Shown: positions 40,086-52,175 of the stretch, in pieces
Numbering within the stretch: position 1 is the stretch's first letter
How the letters are laid out: each line of letters opens with the position of its first letter
DNA from: Streptomyces sp. NBC_00708
GTDB taxonomy: Bacteria; Actinomycetota; Actinomycetes; Streptomycetales; Streptomycetaceae
DNA length: 64,000 nucleotides
Assembly: GCA_036226585.1 (NCBI GenBank)
Contig: CP108997.1
Span: forward strand, 682,001-746,000
Reading direction: 5' to 3'
The notes under the pieces: model-generated
Seen by the model: the letters and a program-made list of their open reading frames with translations, nothing else
What the model was told of the DNA's origin: nothing
The model's database searches: none
Program-made: the position numbers and the translations under genes

Positions 40086-42320
40086 TTGTCAACTCGGGAA
40101 AGCGCCGAATTGCACAAGGAGCAGGAATTCGTCGACCGGCTCTACGACCGTGTCGACGCGCTGCGTGGTGCCGCCGCCGAGCAGGTCCAGGACGCCCTGA
40201 CGCCGGTCGGCACGGGCCGGCAGGCCCGGATCGAACGGGATGTGCTGGTCGCCGAGCGCTCGGGTCTGCTCGCCGCGCTGAATGCGGTCGACGGCTCTCT
40301 GTGTTTCGGCCGCATCGATCTCTCGGACGGCGCCGCGCACCATATCGGCCGTATCGGAATCCGCGAGGACGATGTCGAGCACACGCCTTTGCTGATCGAC
40401 TGGCGGGCCCCGGTCGCCCGCCCCTTCTACCTCGCCACCCACCACACCCCGATGGGTCTGCGCAGGCGCCGGCACCTCACCACCGAGGGCCGCGCGGTCA
40501 CCGAGCTGCACGATGAGATCCTCGACATCGAGGACCACGAGCGCACCGGCTTCGAGGACCCGAGCGGCGACTCCGTCCTGCTGGCCGCCGTGAACTCCGC
40601 GCGCACCGGACGCATGGCCGACATCGTGCGGACCATCCAGGCGGAGCAGGACCGCATCATCCGCGCGCCGCACCGCGGTGTCCTGGTCGTCGAGGGCGGC
40701 CCCGGCACCGGAAAGACGGCGGTCGCCCTGCACCGGGCGGCGTTCCTGCTGTACGAGCAGCGGGAGCTGCTGGCCAAGCGCGCGGTCCTGATCGTGGGCC
40801 CGAACCCGGCCTTCCTCAGCTACATCGGCGAGGTGCTGCCCGCGCTCGGCGAGACCGGTGTGCTGCTCGCCACGCAGGCCGAGCTCTTCCCCGGCATCCA
40901 CGCGCACGGCACGGACACGCCCCGGGCCGCCGCGGTGAAGGGCGGCGCGGCCATGGCCGAGGCGCTGGAGTTCGCCGTACGCGACCGGCAGCTGCTGCCC
41001 GAGCCTGGCTCCCCGCTGATCGTCCCGCACGACGACGGCGACCTGATCCTGGACTGGGAGATCGCCTACGAGGCCCGGCAGGCGGCCCGCGACACCCGGC
41101 TGCCCCACAACCTGGCCCGGCCGCACTTCGCGTTCCGGATCATCGACGCGCTGACCGCCCAGCTCACCGAGCGCATCGGCGCCGACCCGTACGGCGGGCC
41201 CAACTTCCTGGGGCCGGACGACATCGCCCAGCTCGGCAAGGCCGTCGCGGTCAGCCAGGAGGTCCATGCGGCGATCGACGAGCTGTGGCCGCCGCTCACC
41301 CCGCAGGGCTTCCTGGCCGGCTACCTGGCCGAGCCGGTCCATCTGCCGGAGGCGGACGCGGAGGCCATCCGGCGCGCGCCCGGTGAGGACGCCTGGACAC
41401 CGGCCGACGTCCCGCTGCTGGACGAGGCGGCCGAACTGCTCGGGGTCGACGACAGCGCCGAGCGGGCCGCCGCCGAGGCGGAGCGCCAGGAGCGGATCGC
41501 GTACGCACAGGGCGTGCTCGAACTGTCCAGGGGCTCGGAGTCCTTCGAGTTCGAGGACGAGGAGTCGGAGGTGCTGGCCGCGCACGACATCGTGGACGCG
41601 GAGCGGATGGCGGAGCGGCAGGAGGAGGCCGATCACCGCAGCGCGGCGGAGCGTGCCGCCGCCGACCGGACGTGGGCGTTCGGGCACATCATCGTGGACG
41701 AGGCCCAGGAGCTCTCGCCGATGGCGTGGCGGCTGCTCATGCGCCGGTCACCGACCCGGTCGATGACCCTGGTGGGCGACCCGGCGCAGACCTCGGAGGA
41801 GGCGGGCGTCGGCTCCTGGCAGGAGATCCTGGAGCCGTACGTGGGTGACCGCTACGAGCATGTGCGGCTCGCGGTCAACTACCGCACGCCGGCCGAGGTG
41901 ATGGAGGTCGCGGCGAAGGTCCTGCGGGCCGAGGACCCGTCGTTCGAGCCGCCGGGGTCCGTGCGGTCCACGGGCGAGGTGCCGTGGGTCCGGGACTCCG
42001 GGGCGGACCTGGCGGGCGCGGTGGCGCGTGCGGTGGCCGAGCTGACGCCCGCCGAGGGGCGCCTCGCGGTGATCGCGCCGCGCGAGCTGCACGAGGAGAT
42101 CGCGGCCCCGCTGGAGGGGGTCGTGCCCGGCGCCGAGCCGGATCTGACCCGCACGGTGGTGCTGCTGGGGCCCCGGCAGGCCAAGGGCCTGGAATTCGAC
42201 CACGTCCTGGTGGTGGAGCCCGGCCGGTTCGGGACGAGCGACCTGTACGTGGCGCTGACCCGCGCCACGCAGCGGCTGGGCATCCTGCACCGGGAGCCGC
42301 TTCCGGCGTCCCTGCGCTGA
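40086..42320 (+). CDS. helR: HelR/HelD-type RNA polymerase recycling ATPase (UvrD-like superfamily 1)
   Basis: A 744-residue protein translated from a TTG codon (LSTRESAELHKEQEF), with AGGGAG seven bases upstream; no ATG lies near. The N-terminal charged helical arm (KEQEFVDRLYDRV) is typical of HelD proteins that reach into the polymerase channels. The split SF1 ATPase has Walker A GGPGTGKTA, DEAQELSP (Walker B), GDPAQT and YVALTRAT near the end. Lack of extra nuclease domains separates it from UvrD/RecB repair helicases. Such enzymes remove stalled or antibiotic-bound RNA polymerase; HelR of Streptomyces gives rifamycin tolerance. Whether this copy does so is inference. It is flanked by terminators, so it is a single-gene unit. 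Confidence 0.87.
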   Translation: MSTRESAELHKEQEFVDRLYDRVDALRGAAAEQVQDALTPVGTGRQARIERDVLVAERSGLLAALNAVDGSLCFGRIDLSDGAAHHIGRIGIREDDVEHTPLLIDWRAPVARPFYLATHHTPMGLRRRRHLTTEGRAVTELHDEILDIEDHERTGFEDPSGDSVLLAAVNSARTGRMADIVRTIQAEQDRIIRAPHRGVLVVEGGPGTGKTAVALHRAAFLLYEQRELLAKRAVLIVGPNPAFLSYIGEVLPALGETGVLLATQAELFPGIHAHGTDTPRAAAVKGGAAMAEALEFAVRDRQLLPEPGSPLIVPHDDGDLILDWEIAYEARQAARDTRLPHNLARPHFAFRIIDALTAQLTERIGADPYGGPNFLGPDDIAQLGKAVAVSQEVHAAIDELWPPLTPQGFLAGYLAEPVHLPEADAEAIRRAPGEDAWTPADVPLLDEAAELLGVDDSAERAAAEAERQERIAYAQGVLELSRGSESFEFEDEESEVLAAHDIVDAERMAERQEEADHRSAAERAAADRTWAFGHIIVDEAQELSPMAWRLLMRRSPTRSMTLVGDPAQTSEEAGVGSWQEILEPYVGDRYEHVRLAVNYRTPAEVMEVAAKVLRAEDPSFEPPGSVRSTGEVPWVRDSGADLAGAVARAVAELTPAEGRLAVIAPRELHEEIAAPLEGVVPGAEPDLTRTVVLLGPRQAKGLEFDHVLVVEPGRFGTSDLYVALTRATQRLGILHREPLPASLR

Positions 42321-42344
42321 CAGGCCCGGTCAACCGGGTTCACG

Positions 42345-42375
42345 GGCCGGGCTGTTGCGCGAGAGCAGCCCGGCC
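42345..42375 (+). terminator. Terminator of the HelR-like gene
   Basis: A 10-bp stem GGCCGGGCTG/CAGCCCGGCC with an 11-base loop, 25 bp after the stop codon. There is no T-run, as is common in Streptomyces. Confidence 0.6.
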
Positions 42376-42439
42376 GGACGGACGGGTTCCGGGGACCCTT
42401 GACACCCCGGAACGGCAGGAGGAGCATCCTCACGTCGTT

Positions 42440-42451
42440 GACAACGTTGTC
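42440..42451 (+). promoter_or_regulatory. LacI-family operator upstream of the GH92 gene
   Basis: GACAACGTTGTC is a perfect 12-bp palindrome with a central CG, embedded in TTGACAACGTTGTCGG. This is the form bound by many LacI-type sugar regulators of Streptomyces. It lies 80 bp before the GH92 start. No LacI gene is in the window. Confidence 0.8.
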
Positions 42452-42531
42452 GGGACGGCGCCGTTCCACTGCGGCCACGGCGCCCCGTTCCCACCGCGTT
42501 GACCGTCCGTCACATCAGAAGGGCAGGAACG

Positions 42532-45500
42532 GTGCCACAGACGCACACACGTCGAACGCACACCGCGATCCGGGCCATGGGCTCCGTCACGGCCGCCGCC
42601 ATGGCCGTGGCGGGGCTCGCCGTCACGGCCGCCCCCGCGTCGGCCTCGCCGGGCAGGGACACGGTCAAGGACCCGGTGGCGTACGTCGACCCCCTCATCG
42701 GCACGTCCAACGCGGGCAACACCTACCCGGGCGCCGTGCAGCCGTTCGGCATGCTGGCCTGGAGCCCGCAGAACTCCAGGGGCAAGCAGGTCTCGACGCC
42801 CGCTCCCGGCGGCTACCAGTACGACGCGAAGAAGATCCGCGGCTTCAGCCTCACCCACCTCAACGGCGTGGGCTGCTCGGGCGCCAACGGCGACATCCCG
42901 GTCATGCCGTACGTGGGTGACGTCGATTCCTCCCCCACCTCGGACACCACCGACGCGAAATACGCGAGCGACTTCTCGCACGACGACGAGACGGCCACCC
43001 CCGGCTCCTACGCGGTCGGCCTGGCCAGTGGCGCCTCGGCGGCGCTCACCACGACCGCCAGGACCGGGTCCGGGCAGTTCGGCTTCCCGGCGGACAAGCC
43101 CGCCAGCATGCTCTTCCGTACCTCCAACTCGGAGACCGGCAGCACCGATGCGACCGTGCGGATCGACAAGGCCGCGCGGACGGTGACCGGGTCCGTCACG
43201 GCGGGCAACTTCTGCGGGCCGCAGAGCGCCAACAACCGCAAGGACCTGTACACGCTGTACTTCACCGCCCACTTCGACAAGCCCTTCGCGAAGGTCGGCA
43301 CCTGGAAGGACGGCACCCTCACCCCCGGCTCCACCTCCGCGTCCGGCGGTACGGGGTACAGCTCTTCCGGCAACGCCGTGGAGGGCAAGGGCTCCGGGGC
43401 GTACATCACCTTCGCGGACGGCACCACCGAGGCGGGCGCCAAGGTGGCCGTCTCGTACGTCAGCGCCGCGAACGCCGAGGCCAACCTCCGTAAGGAGAAC
43501 GGCCCCGGCAAGAGCTTCGCCTCGGTGAAGCGGCAGGCGGCGGCGAACTGGAACAGGGCGCTGAAGGCGGTCGAGATCGGCGGCGGCACCGACACCCAGC
43601 GCACCGCCTTCTACACCGCGCTCTACCACTCGATGCTGGAACCCACCCTCACCAGCGACGTGGACGGCCGCTACCTCGGCGCCGACCGCAAGCCGCACCG
43701 GCTGTCCAAGGGCCAGAAGGCGCAGTACGGCACCTTCTCCGGCTGGGACCAGTACCGGGCGCAGGTGCAGCTGATGGCCCTGCTCAACCCGAGGGCGGGC
43801 AGCGACTACGCGCAGTCCCTGTTCAACTACGCGAGCCAGCGCGACGGCGAGTGGGACCGCTGGCTGCTGGAGAACGGCAAGACGAGCGTGATGTCGGGCG
43901 ACCCGTCCGACGCGGCGCTCGCCGGGATCTACGCGTTCGGCGGCCGTGACTTCGATGTCAACGGCGCCCTGAAGTCCCTGGTCACCGCGGCGACCGTGCC
44001 GACCGCGAACGACTCCGACAGCTCCGGCTGCAATGTCGAGTGCGTGGGCCAGCGCCCGGCGCTCGACACGTACCTGGAGCTCGGCTACGTACCGGCGGAC
44101 AACTGCCACTGCTGGGGCGGCGCGGCCGAGACGCTGGAGGACGCGGCGGCCGACTACGGCCTGTCGGAGCTGTCGCGGCGGCTGGGCAACACGGCGGACG
44201 CGAAGAAGTTCCTCGACCGGTCGGGCAACTGGACCAACGTCTTCGACGCCAACGCCACCGAGCACGGCGGGTACATACGCGACCGGAAGTCCGACGGCAC
44301 CTGGGCGGGCACCTTCACCCCCGGCACCGGCGCCGGCTTCGTCGAGGGCACCAGCGCCCGGTACACGTGGATGGTCTACTCGGACGTGGCCGGACTGGCC
44401 GGTGCCATGGGCGGCAACGCCCGCGCGACGGAACGGCTGGACGCGTTCTTCCGTACGCCGGACGGGAAGTTCGACTTCTCGGCGAAGGACGACACCCGTT
44501 ACGACCCGACGAACGAGCCCGACATCAACGCGCCGTACCTGTACAACTACTTCGGGGCCCCGTACAAGACGCAGGAGACGGTCCGCGCCGAGCTGGACCA
44601 GCTGTGGACCGACGGTCCCGGCGGCATCCCGGGCAACGACGACGCGGGGACCATGTCGTCCTGGTACGTCTTCTCCGCGCTGGGCATGTATCCGCAGAAC
44701 CCCAGCCGCGCCGATCTGACGCTCACCGCCCCGCTGTTCCCGCACGCGGTGGTGCGCACCGGGCACGGCAAGAAGATCACCATCGAGGCGCCGGCCGCCT
44801 CGGCGGACCACACCTACATCCACGGCCTGAAGGTGAACGGCCGTACGTCCACGAAGCCGTGGGTCGGGGACTCGCTCGTCGAGCACGGCGGCCGGCTGGA
44901 CTTCACGCTGGGCACGGCGCCGGACACCTCCTGGGGCAGCGCACCCGCCGACGCCCCGCCGTCCTTCCCCGGCGGCGGTCTGAAGTACTTCACCGGGGCC
45001 TCGCCCGACCGGCTGAAGGTCGAGCCGGGCGGCGAGGGCGCGCAGACCGTCGTCAAGGTGCAGAGCCTGGAGACGAAGGCCACCACTGTGCACTGGAAGG
45101 CGGAGGCGCCGGCCGGGGTCACCGTCGCACCGTCCGAGGGCGACTTCACGGTCCCGGCGAGCGGCGCGGCGCAGGCAAAGCTCACCGTGTCCGCCGGGAA
45201 GGACACCGCCGAGGGCTACTACACGGTCCCGGTGACGCTGACGTCGTCGACGGGTACGGAGCTGCCGAAGACGTCGGCGGCGGTGACGGTCGCCGAGAGG
45301 AACGGCCTGCTGTGGAACCGCAACAGCACCGGGATCTCGGTGGACGACAAGGATCCGCAGGCCAACTTCGACGGTGAGGGCTGGAGTTACTCGGCCCAGG
45401 CACTGGCCGGGGCCGGTGCGGAGCCGGGCGGCACGGTCTCCTCGGGCGGCTTCGACTTCACCTGGCCGAAGGTGGAGGCCGGTGACCCCGACAACATCGA

Positions 45501-45882
45501 GGTGGCCGGTACAAGCCCGCAGGTGCTGAACGTCGCCTCCGACGAGGGCGACACGAAGCTGGCGTTCCTGGGCAGTGCGGCCGAGGGCAAGGCGTCGGGC
45601 ACGGTGACGCTCACGTACACCGACGGCTCCACGCAGCAGGCCGTGATCGGCTTCAGCGACTGGACGCTGGGCGGCGGCTCGCAGCAGCCCTCGTACGGGA
45701 ACACGGTCGCGGTGCACACCGAGTACCGCGATGTGCAGGGCGGCGGAAAGGACCCGGTGGGCACCGAGGTCTTCACGACCGCGCCCCTCGCGCTCCAGGC
45801 CGGCAAGCGGCTCGCGAGCGTGACGCTGCCGTCCACCACGGACGGCGGGATCATCCACGTCTTCGCGGTCGCCACCGCCTGA
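42532..45882 (+). CDS. Secreted GH92-family alpha-mannosidase
   Basis: An exported protein of 1116 residues from the GTG at 42532, which has GCAGGA just upstream; a TTG 33 bases earlier is also in frame. The signal peptide has an arginine-containing start, a hydrophobic stretch (AMAVAGLAVTAAP) and cleavage near ASASP. The catalytic GH92 region covers about residues 50-760, with YVDPLIGTSNAGNTYPGA, GFSLTHLNGVGCSGANGD, FSGWDQYR and the family hallmark GNDDAGTMSSWYVFSALGMYP. GH92 enzymes are Ca-dependent exo-mannosidases acting on fungal or glycoprotein mannans. The remaining 350 residues hold an Ig/NEW3-like segment and an accessory beta-domain. The LacI-type operator upstream suggests sugar-controlled expression. 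Confidence 0.95.
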   Translation: MPQTHTRRTHTAIRAMGSVTAAAMAVAGLAVTAAPASASPGRDTVKDPVAYVDPLIGTSNAGNTYPGAVQPFGMLAWSPQNSRGKQVSTPAPGGYQYDAKKIRGFSLTHLNGVGCSGANGDIPVMPYVGDVDSSPTSDTTDAKYASDFSHDDETATPGSYAVGLASGASAALTTTARTGSGQFGFPADKPASMLFRTSNSETGSTDATVRIDKAARTVTGSVTAGNFCGPQSANNRKDLYTLYFTAHFDKPFAKVGTWKDGTLTPGSTSASGGTGYSSSGNAVEGKGSGAYITFADGTTEAGAKVAVSYVSAANAEANLRKENGPGKSFASVKRQAAANWNRALKAVEIGGGTDTQRTAFYTALYHSMLEPTLTSDVDGRYLGADRKPHRLSKGQKAQYGTFSGWDQYRAQVQLMALLNPRAGSDYAQSLFNYASQRDGEWDRWLLENGKTSVMSGDPSDAALAGIYAFGGRDFDVNGALKSLVTAATVPTANDSDSSGCNVECVGQRPALDTYLELGYVPADNCHCWGGAAETLEDAAADYGLSELSRRLGNTADAKKFLDRSGNWTNVFDANATEHGGYIRDRKSDGTWAGTFTPGTGAGFVEGTSARYTWMVYSDVAGLAGAMGGNARATERLDAFFRTPDGKFDFSAKDDTRYDPTNEPDINAPYLYNYFGAPYKTQETVRAELDQLWTDGPGGIPGNDDAGTMSSWYVFSALGMYPQNPSRADLTLTAPLFPHAVVRTGHGKKITIEAPAASADHTYIHGLKVNGRTSTKPWVGDSLVEHGGRLDFTLGTAPDTSWGSAPADAPPSFPGGGLKYFTGASPDRLKVEPGGEGAQTVVKVQSLETKATTVHWKAEAPAGVTVAPSEGDFTVPASGAAQAKLTVSAGKDTAEGYYTVPVTLTSSTGTELPKTSAAVTVAERNGLLWNRNSTGISVDDKDPQANFDGEGWSYSAQALAGAGAEPGGTVSSGGFDFTWPKVEAGDPDNIEVAGTSPQVLNVASDEGDTKLAFLGSAAEGKASGTVTLTYTDGSTQQAVIGFSDWTLGGGSQQPSYGNTVAVHTEYRDVQGGGKDPVGTEVFTTAPLALQAGKRLASVTLPSTTDGGIIHVFAVATA

Positions 45883-45900
45883 CCGTGTTCGCGCGACAGT

Positions 45901-45932
45901 AAGGGCCGGCCCCCACACGGGGACCGGCCCTT
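45901..45932. terminator. Terminator between convergent GH92 and katG genes
   Basis: Stem AAGGGCCGG/CCGGCCCTT (45901-45909 with 45924-45932), extended by CCCC/GGGG inside one mismatch and a short loop, with TTT after it. It serves both convergent genes. Confidence 0.85.
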
Positions 45933-45941
45933 TCGGCGCCG

Positions 45942-49191
<3,250 letters not shown>

Positions 49192-49212
49192 GGTATGGAC
49201 CCACAGGGGAGT

Positions 49213-49232
49213 ACGGGCGCGCGTACGCCCGT
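49213..49232. terminator. Possible terminator between convergent genes
   Basis: Stem ACGGGCG/CGCCCGT with a 6-base loop, placed between the stops of the lipoprotein and alcohol dehydrogenase genes. It is short, so this is only a possible terminator. Confidence 0.4.
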
Positions 49233-49255
49233 TCGCCTGGACCGGCCCCGGGCTG

Positions 49256-50305
49256 TCACCGGGTCATGTCGAGGACGAAGCGGTAGCGCACGTCGTTGCG
49301 TTCCAGGCGGTCGAGTGCTGTGTTGATCTCGGTTGCGGGGAGCAGCTCGATGTCCGCGGTGATGTTGTGTGCGGCGCTGAAGGCGAGCATGTCCCGGACC
49401 ATGCGGGTGCCGTTTCCCCCGCTACCGGTCAGGCGCTTTTCGCCGTAGCGGAGGCTGGCGGGATCGATCTGCCAGTCCTGTGACGGGGCGCCGACCGTGA
49501 CGAGGGTGCCGTCGAGCTTGAGTGATCGCAGGTAGGGGTCCAGCCGGTGAGGGACGCCGACGGTGTCCAGGATCTGGTCGAAGCGCCACTTCGTTGCGGC
49601 CATGGCCGCCGGGTCGGTGGTCACGATGGCCTCGGCCGCGCCGAGTTCGCGAGCTTCATCGGCCTTGTCCGGCGAGGTGGTCAGGGCGACCACGTGGGCG
49701 CCCATGGCATGGGCGTATTTGATGCCCAGGTGGCCGAGACCGCCGATGCCGACGACACCGACCGTTTTGCCGGGGCCCGCTTCCCAGCGGCGCAGCGGCG
49801 CGTAGACGGTGACGCCGGCGCACAGCAAGGGTGCTGCCGCCGCCGGATCGAGGCCGGCGGGCAGGGCGTGGACGAATGTGTCGCGGGCGACGTACTCGCC
49901 GGAGAATCCGCCCTGGGTGAGGGTGTGGTCGATGCGGTCCCGGCCGCCATAGGTGATGGTCGGGAAGTCGAAGCACCAGTTCTCCCGGTCCTGGGCGCAG
50001 GCGGGGCAGGTTCCGCAGGAGTCGACCACATTGCCGATGGCGACCGGGTCGCCGGGCTTCAGGCCCGTGACGGCGGGACCGGTCGCGGTGACGGTGCCGG
50101 TCATCTCGTGCCCCGCGACCAGCGGCGTGTCCCGTGGACCGGCGTGGCGCACGGCGTGCAGATCGGAACCGCACACACCGCAGTAGTGGATGCGCACGGC
50201 GACGTCGTCGTCGCGCAGGTCGCGGCGCGTGAAGCGCCACGGGGTGAGCGGGCTGCCGGGCTCGTGGACGGCCCAGCCGACGGTGGAACGCATGAGCGGT
50301 CGCAT
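49256..50305 (-). CDS. Zinc-dependent alcohol dehydrogenase (CAD/YahK-like)
   Basis: A 349-residue medium-chain dehydrogenase interconverting alcohols and aldehydes with NADP(H). The catalytic zinc ligands are Cys in HYCGVCGSDLH, the GHE motif, and Cys in the LLCAGVTVY region. The four Cys of CGTCPACAQDRENWC bind structural zinc. The nucleotide loop is GIGGLGHLG. Length and motifs fit the cinnamyl-alcohol-dehydrogenase-like branch, which reduces a wide range of aldehydes. It follows the SDR gene by 46 bases on the same strand, so the two probably form an operon opposite the AraC gene. The physiological substrate is unknown. Confidence 0.92.
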   Translation of the reverse strand: MRPLMRSTVGWAVHEPGSPLTPWRFTRRDLRDDDVAVRIHYCGVCGSDLHAVRHAGPRDTPLVAGHEMTGTVTATGPAVTGLKPGDPVAIGNVVDSCGTCPACAQDRENWCFDFPTITYGGRDRIDHTLTQGGFSGEYVARDTFVHALPAGLDPAAAAPLLCAGVTVYAPLRRWEAGPGKTVGVVGIGGLGHLGIKYAHAMGAHVVALTTSPDKADEARELGAAEAIVTTDPAAMAATKWRFDQILDTVGVPHRLDPYLRSLKLDGTLVTVGAPSQDWQIDPASLRYGEKRLTGSGGNGTRMVRDMLAFSAAHNITADIELLPATEINTALDRLERNDVRYRFVLDMTR

Positions 50306-50351
50306 CCTTCGCGGAGAAGTGCCGGGAAGCCGTGACCGGCTTCGGTTTCGG

Positions 50352-51149
50352 TCAGCGCAGACGGGTGGCCGCGATCCCGCCGTCGACGTCGAGCGTCGCG
50401 CCGTGGATGAACGCCGCCTGGTCGGAGGCGAGGTAGCGGACCGCGTAGGCGATGTCGACGGGGCGTACGGGGACCCCGGCAGGGGTTCCCTTCGTCAGTT
50501 CGGCCAGCTGGTCCGCGCCGGCCGACGTGCCGCGGGTGGCCGTTGCTCCCGGCGCGACGGTGTTCACGCGGACGCCGCGAGGACCGTATTCGGCCGCCCA
50601 GGCCCGGGTCAGCTGTTCCACGGCTGCCTTGGTCGCCGGATACAGGGCCTTGAAAGGGACGCCCACTCGGGCCATCCATGAACCGATGTTCACGATGACG
50701 CCGGCTCCCCGCTCGGCCATGCGTGGCGCGAGCTCGGCGACCAGCACATGCGGGGCCCGGATGTTGGTCGCCCACAGCGCCTGCATGTCCTCGTCAGTAA
50801 CGGTCTCGGTACGCAGACCCGGGTACACACCCGCGTTGTTGACGAGGATGTCGACGGCTCCGCCGAGGGCGTCCCGCGCCCGCTGGGCGAAGGCGCGGAT
50901 GTCGGCAGGCTCGGCGCCGAGGTCCGCGATGACCGCGTGGGCCCGCCCGCCGTCCTTGACGATCCGGTCCACGACGCTCTGTGCTCGGCCGGCATCCCGG
51001 CCGCTGACGACGACCTCGGCACCCGAGGCAGCGAGGACCCGGGCGATGGCCTCGCCGATCCCGCTCGACGAGCCGGTGACCAGCGCGGTACGCCCGGCAA
51101 GCGCGGTGTCGGAGGTGAGGGAGGCGAGAAGCTGTTCATTCGTTTCCAT
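50352..51149 (-). CDS. SDR-family oxidoreductase
   Basis: A 265-residue classical short-chain dehydrogenase. It has the Rossmann motif TGSSSGIGEA, the NNAG motif and the Tyr/Lys pair in YPATKAAVEQ, with Ser in NIGSWM. It starts at the ATG at 51149 behind GGAGG. The motif set is intact and the C-terminal DVDGGIAATR is typical. The substrate cannot be predicted. It probably leads a two-gene operon with the zinc alcohol dehydrogenase, transcribed away from the AraC regulator; paired dehydrogenases like this are common in aldehyde or ketone detoxification. Confidence 0.92.
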   Translation of the reverse strand: METNEQLLASLTSDTALAGRTALVTGSSSGIGEAIARVLAASGAEVVVSGRDAGRAQSVVDRIVKDGGRAHAVIADLGAEPADIRAFAQRARDALGGAVDILVNNAGVYPGLRTETVTDEDMQALWATNIRAPHVLVAELAPRMAERGAGVIVNIGSWMARVGVPFKALYPATKAAVEQLTRAWAAEYGPRGVRVNTVAPGATATRGTSAGADQLAELTKGTPAGVPVRPVDIAYAVRYLASDQAAFIHGATLDVDGGIAATRLR

Positions 51150-51189
51150 GCCTCGATCCTCCGCTTTCGTGCCGTCCCGCGCCTTGCCC

Positions 51190-51219
51190 GACACGATCAA
51201 CCCCTTGCCAGATCGTGTC
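51190..51219. promoter_or_regulatory. Inverted repeat in the SDR/AraC divergent promoter
   Basis: GACACGATC (51190-51198) and GATCGTGTC (51211-51219) form a perfect 9-bp inverted repeat with a 12-base spacer. It sits midway between the divergent starts and is the likely binding site of the AraC regulator. Confidence 0.75.
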
Positions 51220-51260
51220 CCGCGCGGCGACCGGCCGGGACAGGGCTTTGGATAGGGGGC

Positions 51261-52175
51261 ATGGACGCCGCGACTGCCCAGAGCCTCGATCGAGTGGCGG
51301 AGACCGTGTCGCGGCATGCCCAGGACCGGGCACGGGCCCAGAAGCTCGGTCTCCGGCTCAGCCACGTCACCGCTGCCACCGAGCCGGGATACCAGCACTA
51401 CACCCCGTCGCTGTCCACGGTTCTCGCGGGACGCAAACGCACCCTCATCGGCGGTGACGACCAGGTCTGGGGCCGGGAGAAGTTCATCATCACCCCGGTC
51501 GGGCTCCCGCTCGTCTCCAGCGTCGTCGAAACCGACCCGCAGCGGGGGTTCCTGGCGGCCCGGTGGCAGCTCGACCCGAACCTCGTGGCAGAAGTCGCCG
51601 CCGTGATGCCACGCAAGGCTCACCCTGCGGGGCGAATGGACCGGCTGGGCGTGTGGTCGCCCGCCCTGGCCGACGCCTTCGCGCGGTTGCTCGCCCTGCT
51701 CGACGAGCCCGAACACATCCCGGTCCTCGGCCCGCTGGTCTCACGGGAGATCGTGCTGCGCCTGCTCGAGACCGATCAAGCGCCCCGCGTCCTCGCCGCA
51801 CTCGACGACGGTGACCCCGTCGTGCCCCGTGCGGTGAGCCTGCTGACCGACCGCATGGCCGAGCCGTGGTCCATGAGGACGCTCACCGCCGAGATCCGCA
51901 CCAGCCCGCCGACCCTGTACCGACGCTTCAAGGAAGCGACCTCCATGACGCCCATGCAATACCTCAAGCGCCTCCGCCTCGGCGAGGCCCGCCACCGCAT
52001 GGTTGTCCTCGGAGAATCCGCAGCACAAGCGGCCCGCGCCGTCGGCTACCGAAGCGTTCCCCACTTCACCCGCGACTACCGTCACCTCTACGGTGCGTCA
52101 CCCGCAGCGGACGGTACCCGCCTGCGAGAACAGCTGCGTCAAGGAGGGATCGATGGCTTGACCTCCACCTCCTAG
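51261..52175 (+). CDS. AraC-family transcriptional regulator
   Basis: A 304-residue regulator beginning at the ATG at 51261 behind AGGGGG. The N-terminal part (about 20-180) resembles the AraC_N ligand-binding domain often linked to alcohol or aldehyde response genes. The C-terminal 100 residues carry two helix-turn-helix units: WSMRTLTAEIRTSPPTLYRRFKEATSM and the segment around AARAVGYRSVPHFTRDYRHLYG. It is divergent from the SDR/alcohol dehydrogenase pair and probably activates them through the perfect inverted repeat between them. Its last bases overlap the end of the convergent methyltransferase gene. Confidence 0.92.
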   Translation: MDAATAQSLDRVAETVSRHAQDRARAQKLGLRLSHVTAATEPGYQHYTPSLSTVLAGRKRTLIGGDDQVWGREKFIITPVGLPLVSSVVETDPQRGFLAARWQLDPNLVAEVAAVMPRKAHPAGRMDRLGVWSPALADAFARLLALLDEPEHIPVLGPLVSREIVLRLLETDQAPRVLAALDDGDPVVPRAVSLLTDRMAEPWSMRTLTAEIRTSPPTLYRRFKEATSMTPMQYLKRLRLGEARHRMVVLGESAAQAARAVGYRSVPHFTRDYRHLYGASPAADGTRLREQLRQGGIDGLTSTS

